DNA of 9,692 nucleotides from contig DFEO01000080.1 in assembly GCA_002368715.1 (NCBI GenBank), forward strand, positions 1 to 9,692, read 5' to 3'. Origin of the DNA: Ruminococcus sp. UBA3800. GTDB lineage: Bacteria; Bacillota; Clostridia; Oscillospirales; Ruminococcaceae. Below are positions 5,217 through 9,692 of the stretch, in pieces (positions within the stretch are counted from its first letter, which is position 1; every line of letters begins with the position of its first letter). The position numbers and the translations under genes were made by a program. The notes beneath the pieces are model-generated. The model saw only the letters and a program-made list of their open reading frames with translations. It was not told where the DNA came from and searched no databases.

Positions 5217-5245
5217 ATTATAAACTGTAAATAACAAATTGTCAA
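5217..5245 (-). promoter_or_regulatory. Sigma-A promoter of the four-gene membrane operon
   Basis: On the minus strand TTGACA (5245-5240) and TATAAT (5222-5217) are separated by 17 bp, a perfect consensus. Transcription near 5210 gives a leader of about 50 nt and excludes starts upstream of it. It is the only promoter I can see for the operon. Confidence 0.88.
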
Positions 5246-5258
5246 TATCACAGGGCTC

Positions 5259-5293
5259 AAAAAAAAGCACGTCACTTTTCAGCAGCGTGCTTT
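5259..5293 (-). terminator. Intrinsic terminator after the DAHP synthase gene
   Basis: On the minus strand AAAGCACG (5293-5286) pairs with CGTGCTTT (5271-5264) and is followed by an unbroken T-run down to 5259. The loop is about 14 nt. The hairpin also has five T residues on the plus strand, but no plus-strand gene leads into it. The next promoter's -35 box starts 14 bp further on. Confidence 0.9.
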
Positions 5294-5335
5294 TTATCAT
5301 AAATGCCCGGTCACGAACATTACATCCCGCTTTTA

Positions 5336-6355
5336 TCAGCAGCCGAATCTCTTGCCCTCAAATTCGACTCTTCTCTTTATATCCTGCATCAGCTCGTCGA
5401 ACTGGGCAGGGTTCAGAGACTGAGCACCGTCACAGAGTGCCTTTGCAGGGTCGTTGTGGACCTCGATCATAATTCCGTCTGCACCGGCGGCAACAGCCGT
5501 CTTTGCAAGAGGTGCCACCATCCAGGAAAGACCTGTTGCGTGGCTCGGGTCGATAACGACGGGCAGATGTGTCAGCTTTTTGAGCATAGGCACAGCCGAG
5601 ATGTCCAGCGTGTTTCTGGTCGCAGTCTCAAATGTCCTGATACCTCTCTCGCAGAGAACGACATTCTCGTTTCCGCCTGCCATAATATACTCTGCGCTCA
5701 TCAGCCATTCCTCGATAGTGTTTGCAAGACCTCTTTTGAGCAGGATAGTTTTTCTGGTCTTTCCCACCTCTTTGAGAAGGTCGAAGTTCTGCATATTTCT
5801 GGCACCTATCTGGATAACGTCAACATCCTCGAAAAGGTCGATGTTTTCAAGGTTCATAAGCTCGGTAACTATCGGGAGGCCTGTTGCTTTCTTTGCTTCG
5901 AGCAGAAGCTTCAGTCCGTCGCCGCCAAGACCCTGGAAGCTGTAAGGCGAAGTCCTGGGCTTGAATGCGCCGCCTCTGAGAAGTGTAGCTCCGCTTTTCT
6001 TGACATCCTCGGCAACACCGATTATCTGCTCCTCGGTCTCGACAGAGCAGGGGCCTGCGATAACATTGAAGATCCCGGGGCCGAAGGTTACCTTTTCAGT
6101 TACCTTTATCATGGAGTCAGCAGGGTGCATCTTTCTGTTTGCTTTCTTATAAGGTTCGGAAACACGCTTTACGTCATCGACAAAATCCGCACCCTTTAAA
6201 TTGTCGATATCAAGCACGGTAGTATCACCGATAAGACCCACGATAGTGGTGTGAGAGCCCTGCGACACGTTTGTCTTCAGACCCTTTGAATGGAACTCTT
6301 CTACAAGGCTTTTTATCTTTTCGTCGGTAGCCTTCTGGTTTAAAATGATTATCAT
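5336..6355 (-). CDS. aroF: 3-deoxy-7-phosphoheptulonate (DAHP) synthase, type I-beta
   Basis: This enzyme condenses phosphoenolpyruvate with erythrose 4-phosphate, the first step of the shikimate pathway to aromatic amino acids. The 339 residues match the Thermotoga-type enzyme in length and layout. A ferredoxin-like N-terminal domain (1 to about 75, MIIILNQKA) in that group mediates feedback by tyrosine or phenylalanine. The TIM barrel follows, with AGPCSVE (metal-ligand Cys103), RGGAFKPRTSPYSFQG (127-142), IQIGARNMQNF, LLKRG, CERGIRTFE, DPSHATG and EVHNDP. No chorismate mutase domain is fused. The frame is open to 6523, but the promoter puts transcription start near 6400. The ATG at 6355 is preceded by AAAGAGG. 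The leader is only about 45 nt, leaving no room for a T-box. Other names in use are aroG and aroA(G), so the symbol is a convention. Confidence 0.95.
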   Translation of the reverse strand: MIIILNQKATDEKIKSLVEEFHSKGLKTNVSQGSHTTIVGLIGDTTVLDIDNLKGADFVDDVKRVSEPYKKANRKMHPADSMIKVTEKVTFGPGIFNVIAGPCSVETEEQIIGVAEDVKKSGATLLRGGAFKPRTSPYSFQGLGGDGLKLLLEAKKATGLPIVTELMNLENIDLFEDVDVIQIGARNMQNFDLLKEVGKTRKTILLKRGLANTIEEWLMSAEYIMAGGNENVVLCERGIRTFETATRNTLDISAVPMLKKLTHLPVVIDPSHATGLSWMVAPLAKTAVAAGADGIMIEVHNDPAKALCDGAQSLNPAQFDELMQDIKRRVEFEGKRFGC

Positions 6356-6406
6356 AATATAAACGCCTCTTTCTTGCTTTAGTGCTTTTAAGCTTTTAAT
6401 GACTAA

Positions 6407-6435
6407 AGTATACCACAACATCCCCGATTTGTCAA
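6407..6435 (-). promoter_or_regulatory. Sigma-A promoter of the DAHP synthase gene
   Basis: On the minus strand TTGACA (6435-6430) and TATACT (6412-6407) are 17 bp apart, with transcription expected near 6400. It faces away from the pyruvate kinase promoter across the 329-bp intergenic region. Confidence 0.87.
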
Positions 6436-6504
6436 GAGGTTTTCTGCTTTTTAAATCACAATTCTGTAAACTTAATGCCATTATTTTTTGTACGCTTTTC
6501 ACAT

Positions 6505-6530
6505 GACCGCCTTGCATATGCACTGCGGTC
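6505..6530. promoter_or_regulatory. Interrupted palindrome midway between divergent promoters, candidate operator
   Basis: GACCGC (6505-6510) and GCGGTC (6525-6530) flank a perfect 10-bp palindrome TGCATATGCA (6513-6522), with a CT dinucleotide on each side as the only asymmetric bases. Its centre (6517.5) is half a base pair from the midpoint (6517.0) between the two -35 boxes and also between the two -10 boxes of the flanking genes. No T-run follows, so it is not a terminator. A dimeric regulator site is inferred. Confidence 0.5.
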
Positions 6531-6598
6531 TGCGAACCTATTATAACATACTATTTAAAATGCACAAATTGATCAAATCATATATATTAGGTTTCTAC

Positions 6599-6627
6599 TT
6601 GACGAAAAACACAATATGTTGTATAAT
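6599..6627 (+). promoter_or_regulatory. Sigma-A promoter of pyruvate kinase
   Basis: TTGACG (6599-6604) and TATAAT (6622-6627) are 17 bp apart, with transcription expected near 6634. The leader of about 50 nt carries a GCCGG/CCGGC hairpin (6649-6666) just before the ribosome site AAGGAG at 6673-6678. Confidence 0.87.
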
Positions 6628-6684
6628 GAGTAACGGATATCAAGCATAGCCGGATACTTCGCCGGCGTAAACAAGGAGAAAAAA

Positions 6685-8103
6685 ATGAAAAAAACAAAGA
6701 TAGTTTGCACTATCGGTCCTGCGACCGATGACGAGAACGTCCTCAGACAGATGATGCTCAGCGGAATGGATGTAGCAAGGTTCAACTTTTCCCATTCCGA
6801 GCATGAGATCCACCGGAAGCGTTTTGAGATGGTATGCCGTCTGAGAGATGAGCTGGGACTGAATATAGCCACTCTGCTCGACACCAAGGGTCCCGAGGTA
6901 AGACTTGGCTGCTTCAAGGATCACGAGCCTGTCGTTCTGGAGGACGGCCAGACTTTTGTGCTGACTACCGAGGAATGTGAGGGCACAAAGGAGAGGTCCT
7001 CGATAACCTTCAAGAATCTCCCGAAGGATGTTTCCAAGGGCACCCGTATCCTTATCGACGATGGAGCTATCGAGCTCAGAGCTGAAAATATCCAGGGCTG
7101 CGAGATAGAGTGCAGAGTTATAAGGGGCGGAAGGGTCTCGGACAGAAAGGGGATAAACGTTCCCGATGTGAACCTTTCCATGCCTTATATCTCGGATGCC
7201 GATATGAAGGATCTGGAATTCGGTGCAAAGATGGGCTTTGATTATATAGCGGCATCCTTTGTGAGAACGGGTGCAGATGTTATCTACCTCAGAAAATTCA
7301 CTCAGAGTCTCGGCTGGTTCAATCCGAGGATAATCGCAAAGATAGAAAACGCTCAGGGCGTTACTAATATAGATGAGATACTCGAAGCGGCTGACGGCAT
7401 AATGGTCGCAAGGGGCGATATGGGTGTTGAGATACCCTTTGAGAATATACCTGCTATCCAGAAGTCTCTTATCACAAAGGCGTATAACGCAGGCAAGAAC
7501 GTTATAACAGCCACCCAGATGCTGGAGTCGATGATAAACAATGCCAGACCAACAAGAGCCGAGATAACCGATGTTGCAAACGCTATTTATGACGGCTCCT
7601 CTGCGATAATGCTCTCGGGAGAGACCGCAGCAGGAAGGTATCCTGTGGAGGCTGTAAGGACAATGAGCCTTATCGCCGAGACCACCGAGCAGGATATCGA
7701 CTATATCGGAAGATTCAAAAAGCGCCCCGATGCGGTTGACCCCTCTATCACCGATGCGATAGCCCATGCGACAGTGACCACCGCTCACGACCTTGATGCG
7801 GCAGCTATCCTGACAGTAACAAAGGGCGGCACCACCGCAAGAACACTTTCAAGATTTCGCCCCAACTGCCCGATAATCGCTCTTACTCCCGATGAGACCA
7901 CCTGCCACCAGCTCAATCTTTCCTGGGGCATAAAGTCCGGAGTCATCGAGGAGAAGAACAACACGGACGACCTTATAAGACATGCTATCGAAGTGTCGCT
8001 TTCAAAGGGTTATCTCAATAAGGGAGATCTTGTGGTGATAACAGCCGGTGTTCCCCTCGGGATGAGCGGCACGACCAACCTTTTAAAGGTCGAAAGGGCA
8101 TGA
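6685..8103 (+). CDS. pyk: Pyruvate kinase
   Basis: This is the last enzyme of glycolysis, turning phosphoenolpyruvate and ADP into pyruvate and ATP. The 472 residues cover the standard A/B/C domains: KTKIVCTIGPA at the start, FNFSHSEHEIH, LLDTKGPEVRLG, the active-site signature IIAKIENAQG, VARGDMGVEIP, TATQMLESM and LSGETAAGRYPVEAV, ending with a C domain without the extra PEP-utiliser domain found in Bacillus Pyk. The DTKGPEVR segment has Glu where rabbit Glu117 sits, the residue linked to potassium dependence. The ATG is set by AAGGAG six bases upstream. It is divergent from DAHP synthase, which uses the same substrate, and 121 bp ahead of pyruvate formate-lyase, which uses its product. I see no intrinsic terminator behind it. 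Confidence 0.97.
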   Translation: MKKTKIVCTIGPATDDENVLRQMMLSGMDVARFNFSHSEHEIHRKRFEMVCRLRDELGLNIATLLDTKGPEVRLGCFKDHEPVVLEDGQTFVLTTEECEGTKERSSITFKNLPKDVSKGTRILIDDGAIELRAENIQGCEIECRVIRGGRVSDRKGINVPDVNLSMPYISDADMKDLEFGAKMGFDYIAASFVRTGADVIYLRKFTQSLGWFNPRIIAKIENAQGVTNIDEILEAADGIMVARGDMGVEIPFENIPAIQKSLITKAYNAGKNVITATQMLESMINNARPTRAEITDVANAIYDGSSAIMLSGETAAGRYPVEAVRTMSLIAETTEQDIDYIGRFKKRPDAVDPSITDAIAHATVTTAHDLDAAAILTVTKGGTTARTLSRFRPNCPIIALTPDETTCHQLNLSWGIKSGVIEEKNNTDDLIRHAIEVSLSKGYLNKGDLVVITAGVPLGMSGTTNLLKVERA

Positions 8104-8154
8104 TCCGAGTTCTTAATAAAGTGTTGTGTAAAGGTAATTTTTCGTTTAAAGCGC

Positions 8155-8183
8155 TTGAAGACGGAGGGTATATGTGATACCAT
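8155..8183 (+). promoter_or_regulatory. Possible promoter of pflB
   Basis: TTGAAG (8155-8160) and TACCAT (8178-8183) are 17 bp apart, and TGA precedes the -10 box in the manner of an extended -10 (TGN). The boxes are poorer than the other promoters in the window. Read-through from pyk is also possible, since no terminator lies in the 121-bp gap. Confidence 0.35.
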
Positions 8184-8224
8184 TCTAATGTGGTCAAGCA
8201 GCTTATAGATTGGAGACGGAAGGT

Positions 8225-9692
8225 ATGGAAAGAAAGTTTTTGGAAGAATGGGAAGGGTTCAATCCCGGAAAGTGGTCTAGGACTTCTATCAATCTGCGTG
8301 ATTTTATCCAGCAGAATTTTACCCCCTATGAAGGCGATGAGCGCTTTCTTGAGGGGCCGACCGAGGCGACAAAGAAGCTGTGGTCGATCGTTTCGGATCT
8401 TGCGCAAAAGGAGAGAGAGGCAGGCGGTGTGCTGGATATGGACACCGACATTATCTCCACCGTGACCTCTCACGGTCCCGGATATCTTGACAAGGACCTT
8501 GAAAAGATAGTCGGACTCCAGACGGACAAGCCCTTCAAGCGTTCACTCCAGCCCTTTGGCGGCCTCAGAATGGCACAGGCTGCCTGCGAGCAGTATGGCT
8601 ACACAGTGTCCGACAGGGTGAATGAGATATTCACGAAATACAGAAAGACACATAACCAGGGCGTCTTCGATGCCTATACTCCCGAGATGCGGATGGCTCG
8701 CCATGCAGCTATACTCACGGGTCTGCCCGATGCCTATGGCAGAGGAAGGATAATAGGTGACTACCGAAGGATAGCCCTTTACGGTATCGACTATCTTATC
8801 CTTGACAAGAAGGACCAGCTGGCAAACTCTCTGGTTAGGATGACCGAGCCTAATATCCGCCTGAGAGAAGAGCTGGCAGAGCAGATAAGAGCTTTGGGCG
8901 AGCTCAAGGAGCTTGGAAATATCTACGGCTGCGACATCTCAAGGCCTGCAAAGAACGCCAGGGAAGCTATCCAGTGGATGTACTTCGGCTATCTTGCCGC
9001 TGTCAAGGAGCAAAACGGTGCGGCTATGTCGCTGGGAAGGACCTCGACCTTTATAGATATCTTTATCAAAAGAGATATGGAGAGGGGCCTGCTCACAGAG
9101 AGCGAGGCACAGGAGCTGGTGGATCACTTCATCATGAAGCTCAGGCTCGTCAAGTTTGCAAGAACGCCCGAATATAATTCTCTGTTCTCCGGCGACCCCA
9201 CCTGGGTCACGGAGTCTATCGGAGGCGTTTCCATCGACGGAAAGCCTATGGTCACAAAGACCTCGTTCAGATATCTGAACACTCTGAATAATCTGGGTCC
9301 TGCTCCCGAGCCGAATATGACCGTTCTCTGGTCTACGAAGCTGCCGCTCAATTTCAAGAAGTTCTGTGCAAGGATGTCGATAAGGACCTCCGCTATACAG
9401 TATGAGAATGACGACCTTATGAGAGTTACGCACGGCGATGATTATGCTATCGCCTGCTGTGTGTCTTCAATGGTCGTGGGCAAGGAGATGCAGTTCTTCG
9501 GCGCAAGAGCGAACCTTGCAAAGTGTCTGCTTTATGCTATAAACGGCGGCGTGGACGAGAGGCTTGGCCTTCAGGTCGGTCCTAAGTACCGTCCTGTGGA
9601 TGGCGAGTATCTCGATTATGATGACGTTATGGAAAAGTATGACGATATGATGGAATGGCTGGCAGGACTGTATGTAAATACCCTGAACGTTA
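8225..9692 (+). CDS. pflB: Pyruvate formate-lyase (formate C-acetyltransferase), C-terminus off window
   Basis: This oxygen-sensitive glycyl-radical enzyme splits pyruvate with CoA into acetyl-CoA and formate during anaerobic fermentation. The frame runs unbroken from the ATG at 8225 to the right edge, giving 489 of an expected 740-760 residues. Recognisable segments are the N-terminal [49 protein letters not shown] and [13 protein letters not shown]. The catalytic cysteine pair follows in IACCVSSM (Cys411-Cys412, equal to Cys418-Cys419 of the E. coli enzyme), then [12 protein letters not shown] and INGGVDE. The glycine that carries the radical lies beyond the window. GGAG at 8212-8215, nine bases upstream, supports the start. 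An activating enzyme (pflA) is expected nearby but is not in the window. Confidence 0.96.
   Translation, partial: MERKFLEEWEGFNPGKWSRTSINLRDFIQQNFTPYEGDERFLEGPTEATKKLWSIVSDLAQKEREAGGVLDMDTDIISTVTSHGPGYLDKDLEKIVGLQTDKPFKRSLQPFGGLRMAQAACEQYGYTVSDRVNEIFTKYRKTHNQGVFDAYTPEMRMARHAAILTGLPDAYGRGRIIGDYRRIALYGIDYLILDKKDQLANSLVRMTEPNIRLREELAEQIRALGELKELGNIYGCDISRPAKNAREAIQWMYFGYLAAVKEQNGAAMSLGRTSTFIDIFIKRDMERGLLTESEAQELVDHFIMKLRLVKFARTPEYNSLFSGDPTWVTESIGGVSIDGKPMVTKTSFRYLNTLNNLGPAPEPNMTVLWSTKLPLNFKKFCARMSIRTSAIQYENDDLMRVTHGDDYAIACCVSSMVVGKEMQFFGARANLAKCLLYAINGGVDERLGLQVGPKYRPVDGEYLDYDDVMEKYDDMMEWLAGLYVNTLNV

Noticed and set aside
6356..6400. T-box or other amino-acid-sensing leader for DAHP synthase
   Set aside because: The leader is only about 45 nt from the inferred start, too short for a T-box, and I see no T-box sequence or terminator hairpin.
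6356..6523. N-terminal extension of DAHP synthase from an upstream ATG at 6523
   Set aside because: The promoter boxes at 6407-6435 lie inside this stretch and the residues do not match the family. The family's normal start, MIIILNQK, is at 6355.
6640..7788. Long minus-strand open frame of about 380 codons opposite pyruvate kinase
   Set aside because: It is antisense to a clearly conserved gene, has no ribosome site, and its translation resembles no family. It arises from codon bias.
8104..8224. Terminator between pyk and pflB
   Set aside because: Only a weak stem around 8143-8153 without a T-run is visible, so I do not call a terminator.
8190..8465. Plus-strand open frame of 91 codons overlapping the pflB start
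   Set aside because: It is a shifted frame of pflB. The pflB frame itself gives an unmistakable pyruvate formate-lyase.

Overview
The window looks like a chromosomal stretch from a Gram-positive anaerobe of the Clostridia, most likely a Ruminococcus-type member of the Oscillospiraceae. The reasons are strong AGGAGG-type ribosome sites, sigma-A promoters with 17-bp spacers, heavy AGG/AGA/ATA codon use, a type I-beta DAHP synthase, and pyruvate kinase next to pyruvate formate-lyase. The genus is inferred from the look of the proteins, not from a search. I see no phage, transposon or CRISPR signature; this is housekeeping DNA with a few poorly characterised genes.

Left part (1-1560): the 5' end of rplM (ribosomal protein L13) leaves the window on the minus strand, behind a structured leader and a textbook promoter. 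A roughly 330-bp intergenic region then holds a pyrimidine-rich tract and a GC-richer island that may be a decayed fragment or dispersed repeat. On the plus strand a GNAT acetyltransferase and a guanine-deaminase-like enzyme form a two-gene unit that ends at a hairpin probably shared with the convergent gene.

Middle part (1559-5300, all minus strand): a small orphan barstar-like gene with its own promoter; a tRNA operon transcribed Gly(UCC)-Arg(UCU)-His(GUG) with promoter and terminator; and a four-gene operon running from 5159 to 2350. Its order is a Cys-rich protein resembling DUF5685 with two DDxxD motifs, a J-domain protein with a ten-cysteine tail, a small multi-span membrane protein, and a TVP38/TMEM64 (VTT/DedA-like) membrane protein. 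The operon has one promoter, overlapping or nearly touching genes, and one strong terminator. It is the best candidate here for an undescribed system, possibly acting on membrane lipid or isoprenoid metabolism.

Right part (5259-9692): a DAHP synthase gene (minus) and pyruvate kinase (plus) diverge from a 329-bp intergenic region. Both enzymes consume phosphoenolpyruvate. A 26-bp interrupted palindrome sits within half a base pair of the exact midpoint between the two promoters, suggesting shared control of the PEP branch point. Pyruvate kinase is followed by pyruvate formate-lyase (pflB), which runs off the right end, so the plus-strand genes encode PEP to pyruvate to acetyl-CoA plus formate.
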